64,000 bases of DNA, taken from the NCBI GenBank assembly GCA_007115705.1, contig QXEO01000464.1:6506852-6570851 (forward strand), written 5' to 3'. The notes beneath the pieces were generated by a model. That model ran no database searches and was not told the origin of the DNA. It saw only the letters and a program-made list of their open reading frames with translations. The stretch's first letter is position 1, and each line of letters opens with the position of its first letter. Position numbers and translations under genes: made by a program. Origin of the DNA: Dactylis glomerata. Taxonomy: Eukaryota > Streptophyta > Magnoliopsida > Poales > Poaceae. Below are positions 45,501-56,653 of the stretch, one piece after another.

Positions 45501-48492
45501 CTAGTTATGATTTTACCAGAGTATATATTATGTTAAATTCATTCAAGAATTCTAAAGATAAATTCTTGAATGGATTTACTTTATTTTAATTCCAGGATGT
45601 TATTGTCCTTTAATTTTATTTTCTCCTTTAAAATATTTCCAGAAGTTTTTCCTTTAAAAGAAAACTCCATAATTCAATTATGAACAATTCCTCTCTTATT
45701 CATGAAATCACTATTTATGTGATGAAAAGCTCAAATTTCATTTAGAGTTATTTTTGCAAAATCAAGTTTATTTTTCTGCCTTTAATTGGGTGTTAAAAGG
45801 GTTTTTTCCAAAAAACCTTTATTTCATTTGTAATTTTCTATTTTTAAAATGGGTTAAAAACTCTCTCAACCCACCTGTCAGCCTGGCCCACCTGTCGGGC
45901 CTGGCCTACCTAGTCGAACCCGACTAGGTGACTTGGTCAAACCGACCGGTCGCTCCCCTCGCTCACCTCTCTCCTTCCTCTCGCCTGTGCTCTAGCGACT
46001 GCGTCGCCCCGCCGCCGCCGCGCTTGATTTCGATGACCTCCGCCGGAGTTAGCCGCCGAGATGGGTGTCAATCGATAGATCTTGCGAGGGCGCTCCTGCC
46101 TGTCCGAGAGATCTGGTCGATTACCCGCTCTACGCCCTCGGCTCCGTCGCCTCCTATGCCTTGGATCTCGGCCATGGTGACCTCGAGCTTTGTCTCGAGC
46201 CGCTTGGCTTTCCCCTCGGCGAGATCTAGTGCTGGTTAGTGTGGTGGCTTGCCGACATGTCATCGGCGCCTTCCCCTGGCTTGGTGCCATCGTGGCCGCG
46301 CGGGCACTGCCTCGCCATGCCACGGTGGTATCTCCTGGGCATCGAGTAAGTTCTCCCTCTCCTCTAATCTTCTCTGCATCCTCCTGGAGCTTGCTCTGGC
46401 CATGCTCCACCTCTCAGATGCGCTGGGGTTCCTTCCCAAGCATGCTCTCGTGCTGTGGAATTAGGGCTTGCTTTGATGTGTGTGATTCAAGCTCTGTGAT
46501 CACTCCTTGTCCATTAATTATGCAGTTAGAGCTTGAATCCGTGTGTGCTAGCTGCTACTGTTAGTTTCAGACATAGCTTTAGTTAACACTTTTAACTGAA
46601 GCTTGCTAGTTTCAGTTAACTGTTTAATTATTCAGTTCTGGCTATTTCTTAGTTGGTTGAGAGCTTGCTAGTGGCTAATCTTGATCATGTGCATCAAGCG
46701 CATGAATAACTATGTGTTAGGTATCTCTGAATGTTGCTGTTTAATTAGCTGTGGTGTAATAGCTTCACTGCACTTTCTTGCAGTGCCACTGTTATGCTAG
46801 TTCAGTGATGCAAATTAGCTTCTGTTGAGCTTGGTTAATCCTGGCAGTGATGCTAGGTTCAATGGCTGCTGTTGTGGCTCTTGCAGTAGCCTCTGGCTAT
46901 CTGCTTCACTGTGATGCCTCCTTGAGGTGTGCACAGTTACTGTGGGTGTTGGCTGCTAAGCTGGGTGCTCTTGAGAGTAGATCACCCTCTATGGTGATCT
47001 GCTAGTGGCTTATTTGATTAAAAGTATCCCTGTCCACTTTTCCCAGATGCTTACTTAAACTTGATCAATTTCATTGACAAAGCTGATGGATTTCTAGGTT
47101 TAGGTCTTAGTCTTGATAGTCTTGGCAACCCATGTGCCACTCCTGGCCTTGTTCTTATTGCTGTGAGTATTTTCTTTGAGAAATTCCCAGATAAGATTGT
47201 GTGTTGTGGAGTAGGTGTTGTGGATGGCCTTGTCTTCAAGGCCATGGCCTCCTAGACATCCAAGTGATGACCAAAGCCCTTTTATCATCAAGCTTTGCTT
47301 GATTCATGTGTGGCTATGCTCTGTGCAGTCTGCCTGGGAGATAAACTTGTGAGTTTTCTCCCAGCACTTATGTGTGCTGTGGTTTAACAATAACCTGCCG
47401 CTGAAGAGTAGCTTGTTCTTTTGGATATTTCTGATTTTCTGCTTCTTGTGGCAAGACTGCTCCTCCTAGCTGCTTGACCTAGTTCCTAGTTGAACTAAGT
47501 AACTATGTTGGTCTTTGGCTTTGCTGGTTTGGTTGATTTGATAGTGTGTTGGTGGTGTAAATCTTCCCTATTGCTCAACTCATGAGCATGGTAGATTGTG
47601 TGGTGGTGATGCTGTGATGGTGATGTGGTCTCAGCTGTGGTGATGCTCTTGGTGTGATGTTGTTGGTGGTGTGGTGGTGTTGTTCTTGGTCGGCTGGTGT
47701 TCTTGGCCGAGCAAATCGACCTCCTATGATGTTTTTATACCTGCCTTTGTTACCTGGGGGCTTGACACCTATGCCCATGCGTTTGATGAGTGAGCTGCTG
47801 TGAGCTTGCTTGCCCTGCTCGGCTGGCCTGGGATATTTTCCTAGGAGCTTTGGTGATAAGCTCGAATAGCTTGATGATTATCTACAGTGGCATTGTTTTT
47901 TGACTACCACTTGGTAATTACCCCTTTGCCTGTGTTTTTGTTAACTCTTTGCTTGCAGATGCCAAAAGGAAAAGAAGAAGAAAAGAAAGAAAGAAGATGT
48001 GTAGTTTTTAGGAACATATATTTGTATATTTTCTATTCTTTGTTGTAATATTCTTTCTATTCATTGTTGTAATCTTCTTTTATTCATTCCAAGGTTGTAA
48101 TTATTCCTTTATTCCCGAATTTTGTAAAGACAATGTATAATGTGTGGATGATCAATAAAGCTCAAGTTTTCTTTCTTTATTAATATTTATCCTTTCTAAA
48201 TGTGTCTTTCAATTATTAATTCAATTTTTCATAATTCAAATCCATATTTGAATTCATGAGTTAAACTATGGTTTTAATTGTTTCATTTCACCAAATCCCA
48301 ATAAGCAATAGATCAAAAGAGATCATGTCGAATTCTTTTGCACTCTGAGAGTATACCATACCCCCTCGAAGAGAGACTCGATCCCTCTTAGGTTTTAGTG
48401 ATAAAAGCGCAAAAAAACCCTGTAATTTGAGATGCTATGCACAAAAGCTCTCTAAATTACCCCGGAGTTGTCCTACGTACTGGGATATTACA
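42523..48492 (-). mobile_element. 5' LTR of the chromovirus, interrupted by a Helitron
   Basis: It is 5,970 bp, which becomes 4,879 bp after subtracting the 1,091-bp Helitron, close to the 4,896-bp partner LTR. Similarity to the partner resumes on both sides of 43959-45049. No gene is supported. Confidence 0.92.
43959..45049 (+). mobile_element. Non-autonomous Helitron (1,091 bp) within the LTR
   Basis: The insertion starts TCTATTATATTATTAAA and ends in a GC-rich hairpin (CCGCGCAATTGCGCGGG) followed by CGACCCGGCTAG. A TC start, CTAG end, subterminal hairpin, insertion between A and T and no target duplication are the Helitron hallmarks. The empty site is seen in the other LTR (CAATATATTTGTAAGT near 32853). 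No Rep/helicase gene is present. The open frame 44174-44445 lacks a recognisable domain and might be a captured fragment. Confidence 0.88.
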
Positions 48493-48605
48493 CATGCATT
48501 ATGCATTTTTAAAAATTAGGGATGTTACATTACGCCGTCATCTTTTCAACCACGGCCGTAAATCTATGGTAGATGATAGGCCCACACAAGACCTGCTAAA
48601 TTTTT

Positions 48606-48863
48606 GGCAGATCGGCCCACTAAGTTTAGCAGGCTGGCCCATTCTAGTTAGCAGGCTGGTCTGTCATGTTTAGCGGGCTGGCCCATTCTAGTCAGCAGGC
48701 CGGCCTGCCATGTTTAGCAGGATGGCCTATTCTAGTTACCAGGCTGGCCCAATATATTCACCAGGCTGGCCCATTCTTGTTAGCAGGCTAGCCCGCGAGG
48801 TTTAGCAGGTCGGCCCATACATCTTACCAGGCCAACCCGTTAAAGTTAGCAGGCCGACCCAAA
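48606..48863. repeat. 22-bp minisatellite, left block
   Basis: The unit is AGCAGGCTGGCCCATTCTAG plus TT, repeated about eleven times with substitutions such as AGCAGGCCGG. The array is cut at 48863 by the Tat element and resumes after 61658. Each unit contains GGCCCA/TGGGCC. Confidence 0.88.
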
Positions 48864-49452
48864 TGTTGGGGATATACCAAATGGGTATACCAGCGACGTA
48901 GTCCTAATTCAGCAAGCCAGGGTGGCCCATCAGGGGTGGTATGGCGGATTCGTCATACCGGGCGGCCCAGTTGCTGAAGTTGCCACGGCGGTACTGGACG
49001 CAGGCGCTTATGGCGGATCCGGAGACAGGCCCATGGCGGATTGCTGGTGAGGCCCATGGCGGGTTCGGTGACGGCCCATGGCGGGTTGCCCGGTGGCACA
49101 CGCAAAGGACTTAGTCTAGGACTCCAAGTTGTATCCGCTCCGGTACCAACGTGTAGCCCACGCCAGGCGCCTTTATAAGCCCGGCGTGGAGCAGCCCTTG
49201 AGGCAAGTTAGAAGAGGAGATTAGAGCTTTACGGCCAATCGCACAGCGAAACAGCCAACCTCATCATTGTAACTGAGCACTTGTTGCCTTATAGTGAATT
49301 ATAGCAGCACGTAGGATCTCGCCACCGTTGCGGGATCTGAAGCTGGGTAAACTCGTGCTACCACCGTCCTGGATCGCTCCTTCGTGTTCACCCCCTTCCA
49401 CAAACCGCCATATCCCTACCCCTATGGCAGATCTGTTGATGAAACCACGACA
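48864..49452 (+). mobile_element. 5' LTR of the Tat-type element
   Basis: Starts TGTTGGGGATATACC and ends ACCACGACA. Five copies of ATGGCGG(A/G)T lie within 48940-49090. The promoter TATAA is at 49174-49178. Confidence 0.93.
49174..49178 (+). promoter_or_regulatory. TATA box of the 5' LTR
   Basis: CGCCTTTATAAGCCCGG is a good plant TATA context. Transcription would begin about 30 bases downstream and leave roughly 245 bases of LTR in the 5' leader. The same word is at 61381-61385 in the other LTR. Confidence 0.6.
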
Positions 49453-52400
49453 GTTGGCGCCCACCGTGGGGCATAGCGCGTCTGGAGCGCGGATCCAGGA
49501 GGGATCCGCCTTTGCAGGCATCGGTGACACCGTCGCCATCGGGCGCGTCCTCTACGATTCCGGCTTCCCCATCGTCCCAGCGGATAACCTCTGGGTGCCG
49601 GCTAGAGGAGACCCCGCTCGATTCACCGTCATCCCGATTGGAGATATCCATATCTTCATTGGAGAGACAAACCCTACCCCCGCTACGGAAACCAATTTCC
49701 GGCGGATTGGTATGGCTGAAATCCCCAAACGGACCGCTTTCGAGCTGGATACGGAGGAGGACTCATCTGATCTGGAACTTTCCAAGTTGCCCAGATCGGA
49801 TCTGAAAAATAATCCCACCCAGCCCGCCCTAGAGGTGGAGGAAGTGGTGGAAGACCACAGTGAATCCGCCATGAGTAATCTGGCGTTAGAGACACCGCGG
49901 TACTGCCTTTTTGCTTTCGCAGGTATCACTTCGGGATCTACCTCCAATGGAGAAGATAGCCCAGGTGAATCCATCCTAGAGACACTTAACGAAAGTGGTG
50001 AATCGGATGACGGGGACAGCAAAGGCTATGATTCTGACCATTACGATGCCGCCATGAGGAAACTCGAGGCGGAATTGGCGCAGCAGGCACTTGAAGAGCA
50101 ACAAGCAGCGGCCAAGCAGGTGTTTGTCACCAACAAAGGAGATGATGCTGGGCAGACAACCGATGATCCGCCATCTCAGGCAGTCCACGACGGAGATGCC
50201 GGCAATGAGCAGGGTAACCCGCCACCAGCCGCCGATCCCGCCACGGAGCAACTTCCTGAGATTCACGGCGGACCCAGGCCTCTGCAACCCGCCATCCCCA
50301 TGGACCAGCACCCGGAAGACTTCACGACCCCGCTGGACAAGGTCGTCTACGGAACTCTAGCAGATCCAATCACCCCTGACTATGTCAGAGATGTGAACGA
50401 TCTCGAGAAGAAAAGGCGAGCACTCCTCAAGGAAGCAAAGCGAGTCGAGAAGATGGGCAAGCAGGTTGACGACGACATTGCTAAAGCTCAAGACACGCTG
50501 AAGCGCGCAAGGAACATGGAGGAGAAGTATGCTACTCTCATCCAGAACCAGATCAACGAAGGAGGCGACCCGCAGCTGGTACGAAACCTCGAGTTCACCG
50601 TACCAACAGCGGAAACTCTGGCCAGGATGTACATCAAGAATCCGCCATATGTGGACAAAAACCGTGATGAAGTCTGGGCTACGCCCATCGAGAACATTGT
50701 GGCTGCAAAGGAGCTATTGGAGCATAACAAGAGCCCAGCAGCCCTAGAGACGGCGGTTAAACTGATGACCAAAGCACTAGTGCAACAGGAGAAGGCTACG
50801 TCATCACGACGGCTCGAATCTGATCCTGCGCTATGCAAGTCCAGTACTGCCTCTAAAGCTCAGGGGGCTGGCAATTATGGTGCACGTCCTGACAACGAAT
50901 CTCATACCGGATCCTCAGAAATCCGAAGAAGAGAAGCTCGCAATCGGAGGCACGCCATCCCAATATCCTCCGATGACAAACCAAATGGCAAAGGCCCGCA
51001 GAGAAACCCATCGCCACCCCGCAAGAATTACCCAGCCTACGGATACCAACAAACCACTGCTGCTCCTCGCCATAAGACCAACATGCCGCCACCAAAGCAT
51101 AAGACGTTCAAAGTCCCCAACGGAGGAATTGTCATACGCGACAATGATGGCAAGCGAGGACGAAGCCGTGACGCCGGACGCAGAGACGATCCGCCACGAC
51201 GGGAAAACAGCAGGGATGGCGGATCCAAGAGAAGGGACCAATCTCGCCATGACGACGGCGCGCACCGTGACGGCGACAACAAGAAGCATCGCTCCACTCG
51301 CCACCACGATGACAAAGGGCAGGGCTCCCGCCGCCATGACGACGATCCATCTCCACGAAGACCGGAAGGAAGCCGCCGTAGCTGCAAAGACCAGTCGCAG
51401 GACGGCGAGAGTAAACGACGACGCGACCCTTCGCCATCCCCACCAGGGAGCCCCCATGGCGGCGGCGGTGGTGGTGGCGGGCCAGCACGGTCACGCAGCT
51501 CTCGCAAGGATCCGCCACATCAGAAGCCCTACGACGCTCGTACCCATCTAAACGAGATTGCCAAGTCTCAAAAAGCCTTCTTCCTCGGCCCAAAGTGCTT
51601 TGGACAACGGATTCGCGATGAGCCCATCCCGCATGGGTTCAAAATTGAGAAAAATATCCGCCAGTACAATGGAGTCGATAGGACTTTGACTTGGCTACAA
51701 GATTACTTCAACGCAGTACAATTCGCCGGGGGATCTCCCAATGTTGCTGTCCGCTATTTGCCCCTGATGCTATCTGGCACTGCGAGGCAGTGGATCAATG
51801 ACTTGGCAGAAAACTCCATCCAAACCTGGTTCGATATGCAAACTGCGTTCACCGAAAATTTCGAGGGGACTTACAAGAGACCCCATAACATTGGTGACCT
51901 TCAGCGGTGTCGACGAGCCGACGACGAGACCTCCCGAACTTTCCTCGCGCGATGGCTGGATATGAAGAACTCCTGTGAAGGGGTTACTGACGAATCCGCC
52001 ATCCTCGTGTTTATTGACAGTTTGGAGAGAGGCCAACTGCTCCGCCATCGCCTATTGAGGGAAAGGAACGAAGAGAAACTGACCTTAAATTCCATGATCA
52101 CCATTGCAAGCAACTACGCGGCCGCCGACGACGACGCCGGCGAATCTCTGAAGGCTTCCGCCATCCAGAACACTGGAAAGCGGAATAGCAGTAACAAAAG
52201 GAAAAATCCGCCAGAAGAGCCTCAGGCTCTGGATATGGTCGCCACGACCTTTGCTGACAAGGGACAAAACAGCCAGCGCGGCCGAGGACGCGGAGGTGGC
52301 GGTGGTCAGCCGCGGAGTTCCGCAACTCCCGCTTCGGCGCCATCCGCCCCTGTGTCCTACGATGAATACTGCGATATGCCATGTTTTGCCCATCGTGACG

Positions 52401-53428
52401 CGTCGGGAAAGTGCAACCACACCAACCGGAACTGCAAGTTTGTCAACGACCTCAAGGCGGATCAAGAAGCTGGCTTCAAACGCAGCCGGAGACAACGGCC
52501 TCGTGGCAAAGGAAGAGCGGACAAAGATAAGGAGTCCAGGGATAGCAGTGATATGGACGAAGACCCTGCGCCCAAACCCGCCGAAAAGGCAGAGGGTGGT
52601 GCTGGCAAGGGTAACCCAATCAAGGATAAAAAAGGTGCCTTTCACACATTCCTTGGACCCCCCACGGCCAAGGCACAGAGAGCTGCTATGCGCTCCCTTA
52701 ATGCCACCATGCCATCAATCCGCCAGTATGTCCGATGGTCTGAAGTACCGGTCCGATGGAGCCGCGACGATCATCCAGAGCACATCCCAGATGGCTATTA
52801 CGCCATGGTGGTATGCCCTGTAATTCATGGCTATGAGTTCTCCAAATGCCTAATGGATGGCGGCAGCAGCCTGAACATCATGTACGTGGAAATGCTGACA
52901 AAGCTAGGCCTTACCAAGACCCAACTCCGCCATAGCGCAGTCACCTTTTACGGGGTGGTTCCTGGTCGCCAAGCTAAGTCCCTCGGGTCCATCACACTCA
53001 AGGTCGCCTTCGGTAGCGAGGAAAACTACAGAGAAGAGCCCATAACCTTCGAGGTGGTCCCGTTCAAAAGCACTTACCACGTGATCTTCGGGCGCCCCGC
53101 CTTCCACAGCTTCCATGCAAGGCCATGCTACATCTACAATCAACTGAAGATGCCAGGACCGGATGGCATAATCACCGTTTATGGCAGCTTCCGAAAGGCA
53201 AAGGAGTGCGAGGAAGGAGAAGCCGCCTTCGCGGAAGCAGTGTTCTTCGGCGAGGAGTTCAAAGAAATCCACGCCGCTACGGACCCCGCGGAGATGCCGG
53301 CATCCAAGCAGGAAGTTTCCGCCTCCCCGCCCACCTTCAAGCCTACAGTTGATACAAAACAGGTGGAACTTGTCGCTGGCGACGCCGCCAAGACCACCGC
53401 CATTGGGACAAATTTGTCCCCAGCATAG
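49424..53428 (+). CDS. Tat-type gag-protease polyprotein (about 1,330 aa)
   Basis: The frame is open from 49328; ATGs at 49424 and 49439 lie at the LTR end and either could start the protein. N-terminal residues form an uncharacterised region (VGHSASGARIQEG, RFTVIPIGDIHIFIGE), followed by an acidic and then an arginine/aspartate/serine-rich linker. The capsid domain (Retrotrans_gag type) spans roughly 51640-52090 with YNGVDRTLTWLQDYFNA and YLPLMLSGTARQWINDLAE. A Cys/His cluster near 52375-52440 (CFAHRDASGKCNHTNRNC) may bind nucleic acid. The protease is near 52850 with CLMDGGSSLNIMY, the usual DGGSS active site of this lineage, and VIFGRPAFHSF. TAG at 53426-53428 ends the frame shortly after the protease. 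Confidence 0.88.
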   Translation: MADLLMKPRQLAPTVGHSASGARIQEGSAFAGIGDTVAIGRVLYDSGFPIVPADNLWVPARGDPARFTVIPIGDIHIFIGETNPTPATETNFRRIGMAEIPKRTAFELDTEEDSSDLELSKLPRSDLKNNPTQPALEVEEVVEDHSESAMSNLALETPRYCLFAFAGITSGSTSNGEDSPGESILETLNESGESDDGDSKGYDSDHYDAAMRKLEAELAQQALEEQQAAAKQVFVTNKGDDAGQTTDDPPSQAVHDGDAGNEQGNPPPAADPATEQLPEIHGGPRPLQPAIPMDQHPEDFTTPLDKVVYGTLADPITPDYVRDVNDLEKKRRALLKEAKRVEKMGKQVDDDIAKAQDTLKRARNMEEKYATLIQNQINEGGDPQLVRNLEFTVPTAETLARMYIKNPPYVDKNRDEVWATPIENIVAAKELLEHNKSPAALETAVKLMTKALVQQEKATSSRRLESDPALCKSSTASKAQGAGNYGARPDNESHTGSSEIRRREARNRRHAIPISSDDKPNGKGPQRNPSPPRKNYPAYGYQQTTAAPRHKTNMPPPKHKTFKVPNGGIVIRDNDGKRGRSRDAGRRDDPPRRENSRDGGSKRRDQSRHDDGAHRDGDNKKHRSTRHHDDKGQGSRRHDDDPSPRRPEGSRRSCKDQSQDGESKRRRDPSPSPPGSPHGGGGGGGGPARSRSSRKDPPHQKPYDARTHLNEIAKSQKAFFLGPKCFGQRIRDEPIPHGFKIEKNIRQYNGVDRTLTWLQDYFNAVQFAGGSPNVAVRYLPLMLSGTARQWINDLAENSIQTWFDMQTAFTENFEGTYKRPHNIGDLQRCRRADDETSRTFLARWLDMKNSCEGVTDESAILVFIDSLERGQLLRHRLLRERNEEKLTLNSMITIASNYAAADDDAGESLKASAIQNTGKRNSSNKRKNPPEEPQALDMVATTFADKGQNSQRGRGRGGGGGQPRSSATPASAPSAPVSYDEYCDMPCFAHRDASGKCNHTNRNCKFVNDLKADQEAGFKRSRRQRPRGKGRADKDKESRDSSDMDEDPAPKPAEKAEGGAGKGNPIKDKKGAFHTFLGPPTAKAQRAAMRSLNATMPSIRQYVRWSEVPVRWSRDDHPEHIPDGYYAMVVCPVIHGYEFSKCLMDGGSSLNIMYVEMLTKLGLTKTQLRHSAVTFYGVVPGRQAKSLGSITLKVAFGSEENYREEPITFEVVPFKSTYHVIFGRPAFHSFHARPCYIYNQLKMPGPDGIITVYGSFRKAKECEEGEAAFAEAVFFGEEFKEIHAATDPAEMPASKQEVSASPPTFKPTVDTKQVELVAGDAAKTTAIGTNLSPA
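49455..49472 (+). other. Primer binding site of the Tat-type element
   Basis: TGGCGCCCACCGTGGGGC begins two bases after the LTR end. This sequence is usual after the 5' LTR in Tat-type Gypsy elements; I do not assign the tRNA. Confidence 0.75.
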
Positions 53429-56400
53429 GAAAGCGCGCTCGTCGAGTTCCTCCGTGAGAACCGGGACATTTTCGCATGGCAGCCATCTGACATGACGGGT
53501 GTACCCAGGGAACTCGCCGAGCACGCTCTGTAGATAATTCCTGGCTCAAAGCCAGTAAGACAAGCCATGAGACGCTTCGGAGATGAAAAGCGCCGCGCCA
53601 TAGCAAAGGAGATCTCCAAGCTGTTGAAAGCAGGCTTCATCAAGGAAGTAATACACACCAAGTGGGTGGCGAATCCGGTACTAGTTCCTAAGAAAAACAC
53701 AAAAGTTCTGCGCATGTGTGTAGATTATACTGGCCTGAACAAAGCATGTCCAAAAGACCCTTTTCCCTTGCCTCGCATTGACCAAGTCATTGACTCGACG
53801 GCGGGATCGGAGCTACTGTGTTTCTTAGATGCCTACTCCGGATACCACCAGATCTAGATGAAAAAGTCCGATCAGCTCGCTACGTCATTTGTAACACCTT
53901 ATGGCACATATTGCTATGTCACAATGCCATTCGGTCTGAAAAACGCAGGAGCAACGTATCAGCGCACCATGCAAAAGTGCCTGGCGGATCAAATCGGACG
54001 AAGCATCCACGCATACGTGGACGACATCGCAGTTATGTCCAAGAAGCAAGATGACCTTATAGCGGATTTGCAAGAGACCTTTGACAATCTCAGGAAGTAC
54101 AACATGATGCTTAACCCAACGAAGTGCGTCTTCGGGGTCCCAGCCGGACAACTCCTAGGATTCATCGTCTCTCACCGCGAAATTGAGGTTAACCCGGAGA
54201 AGATCAAGGCAATCCTCGACATCTCCCGGCCCATCGACCTAAAAGACGTACAGCGACTCACAGGCTGCGTGGCAGCAGTGAGCAGATTCATCAGTCGTCT
54301 TGGCGAGAAGGCTTTGCCACTCTACAAGCTGATGAAGAAATCAGACGAATTCGTCTGGACCGACGAGGCAGACGCTGCACTTAAGGATCTGAAGAGAGTG
54401 TTATCCACTGCACCAGTCCTAGCGGCGCCCGAAGACCAGGAACCCATGTTACTATACATGGCGGCAACCAACAGGGTGGTCAGCATCGTCATGGTGGTAG
54501 AACGTAAGGAAGAAGCGCAGGAGTATGGCGTACAGCGACCAGTCTACTATGTTAGCGAGGTCCTGACGGAATCCAAGCAGCGCTACCCTCACTACCAAAA
54601 ATTGGCATACAGAGTTTTCCTAGCTTCTCGTAAGTTAAGGCATTACTTCTATGACCATAAGATCACAGTGGTGAGCAAAGCCCCGCTGAAGGACATCATC
54701 AACAACAGCGACGCAACAGGACGAGTTGCGAAGTGGGGCATTGAATTGGCCTCTTTCGACATCGACTACAAGCCTCGCACTGCCATTAAGTCTCAGGCTT
54801 TGGCGGAGTTTATGGCGGATTGGAAAGAAGCGCAGGAGACTACGCCCGTCCCAGAACCAGAGCATTGGGTGATGCACTTTGATGGCTCAAAGTTGCTACA
54901 CGGCTCGGGGGCTGGTGTGACACTCAAATCTCCCAAGGGAGATGAGCTAAGCTACGTTCTCCAGATTCACTTCCCCACCACCAACAACATCGCGGAATAT
55001 GAAGCGCTACTACACGGGCTATGTGTGGCAAAGGAGATCGGCGTCCAACACATCATGTGCTGTGGAGACTCTGACCTTGTGGCTCAGCAGGTGGCTGGCA
55101 CATACAAAGCTCGGAATGAAGTAATGGCGGCATACAGGGACGAAGTGGACGAGATGGCCAAAAGTTTCCTCGGCTACGACATAAAGCACGTACGGCGAGA
55201 AGATAACATGGCGGCCGATACCTTGTCCAAGCTGGGATCCAGCCGTAAGGCAGTTCCGCCAGGCGTGTTCCTCGAGCATCTGTGCGTACCATCAGTTAAG
55301 ATGGTGGATCCAGAAAATCCGGAGATAGCGAGCTCCCCTGTTATGGCGGTTTTGCCCAGCAATCCGCCATGGGCAGAGCCCTTCCTGGAGTATCTGACGA
55401 ACAAGAAGCTTCCTGAAGACGAAGTCTAGAAAAGACAAATCGAGCGTAGAGTCAAAGCGTACACCATCATCGATGGCCAACTCTACAAACGAAGTACTTC
55501 GGGAGTTTTCATGAAATGCATATCCCAAGTGGACGGAATCGAAATACTAAGAGAGATCCACGAAGGCGAATGTGGGCATCACGCCGCCGCCAGATCCTTA
55601 GTAGCTAAGGCATTCCGCCATGGATTCTACTGGCCAACAGCCAAGGCAGATGCAGACCGCATTGTGGAGCTCTACCACGGTTGCCAGATGTACTCCAAGC
55701 AAACCCATATGCCCGCCACAGCACTGCATACGATCCCTATAACTTGGCCTTTTGCAGTCTGGGGGCTGGACATGGTGGGTCCGCTAAAAACAGCGCCTTC
55801 GGGATTTACGCACCTCCTGGTAGCGGTAGACAAATTCACGAAGTGGGTGGAAGCTAAGCCCATCAGAAAACTTGATGGCAAAACCGCCCTAAAGTTTGTC
55901 AAGGACATTGTGGTCAGATTCGGCATCCCACACAGCATCATCACCGATAATGGCACAAAATTGTCTCAGGGAGAAGTTGAAGAATACTGCCATCACAATG
56001 GAATCCGCCTTGACCTAGCATCTGTGGCACATCCACAGTCTAATGGCCAAGTTGAGCGGACCAATGGACTAATCATGTCAGGGATCAAGCCACGCCTAGA
56101 AGCACCGCTACATAGAGCAGCTGGAGCTTGGGCAGAGGAGTTGCCATCTGTACTGTGGAGTCTGCGAACCACGCCAAACAGATCAACCGGCCTTACCCCT
56201 TTCTTCTTAGTCTACGGAGCAGAGGCAATTTTGCCAAGTGATGTTCAGTATGATTCTCCAAGAGTCGAGGCCTACAAGGAAGAAGATGCAGAAGAGTCCA
56301 GACAACTATCTGTGGACCTGCTGGAAGAAGAACGGGACCTAGCAGCCCAAAGATCCGCCATCTACCAGCAGAATCTCCGCCGCTATCACAGCAGGCGAGT

Positions 56401-56653
56401 TCGCCAACGCTCGTTCAAAGAAGGTGATCTGGTGCTACGCCTCAAACAGCAAAAGTCCCACAAGCTATCCCCGCCTTGGGAAGGACCCTTCGTCATCAGC
56501 AAAGCTATACTAAATGGTTCCTACTACCTCGTTGATATTCGCGAGCTAGATAAGCGACCAAGTAAGAAGCTCAAACGAAGAGACCCTGACGATATCTACG
56601 ACGAGACAGATCGTCCATGGAACATCGCCCAGCTACGTCCTTTCTACACTTAG
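53429..56653 (+). pseudogene. Tat-type pol: RT, RNase H, integrase, three internal TAG codons
   Basis: Pol is in the same frame as gag-protease. Internal TAG codons are at 53531-53533, 53855-53857 and 55427-55429; the final stop at 56651-56653 is also TAG. RT motifs: GFIKEVIHTKWVANPVLVPK, FLDAYSGYHQI, YVTMPFGLKNAGATYQRTMQ and YVDD at 54014-54025. RNase H follows, and a second RNase H-like domain contains HFDGSKLLHGSGAG and NNIAEYEALLHGL (about 54870-55210), the dual RNase H arrangement of Tat elements. Integrase has GLDMVGPL, ITDNGTKL and NGQVERTNG, with 35 residues between the second Asp and the Glu. In the zinc region LYHGCQMYSK a Tyr sits where the first Cys of the CxxC pair is expected. 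No frameshift is seen. Confidence 0.88.

Larger units (their letters stand above)
31424..48492 (-). mobile_element. 17-kb Tekay-like chromovirus (Gypsy) with 4.9-kb LTRs
   Basis: Plus-strand ends read TGTGGTGACCC and GTTACA/ATTACA, i.e. TG...CA on both strands. CATGC occurs at 31419-31423 and 48493-48497, an exact target duplication. The coding strand is minus: an initiator tRNA-Met primer site lies beside the right LTR and a purine tract beside the left. Gag, protease, RT, RNase H, integrase and a C-terminal chromodomain occur in Gypsy order, which with the chromodomain indicates a chromovirus. Numerous stops and frameshifts make it inactive. In the first 150 bp the LTRs differ at five sites, all transitions, indicating an older insertion than the Tat element at 48864. 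A Helitron lies in the right LTR. Confidence 0.93.

Noticed and set aside
42523..48492. Size difference between the chromovirus LTRs considered as an assembly error
   Set aside because: The extra 1,091 bp has clean Helitron ends and the flanks align to the other LTR without loss.
48606..48863. Regular direct repeats resembling a CRISPR array
   Set aside because: Units are contiguous 22-mers without spacers, in a plant nuclear context with no cas genes.
50853..51593. Long minus-strand frames opposite gag
   Set aside because: They are shadows of the arginine/aspartate-rich gag linker; only the plus-strand frame contains recognisable retroviral-type domains.
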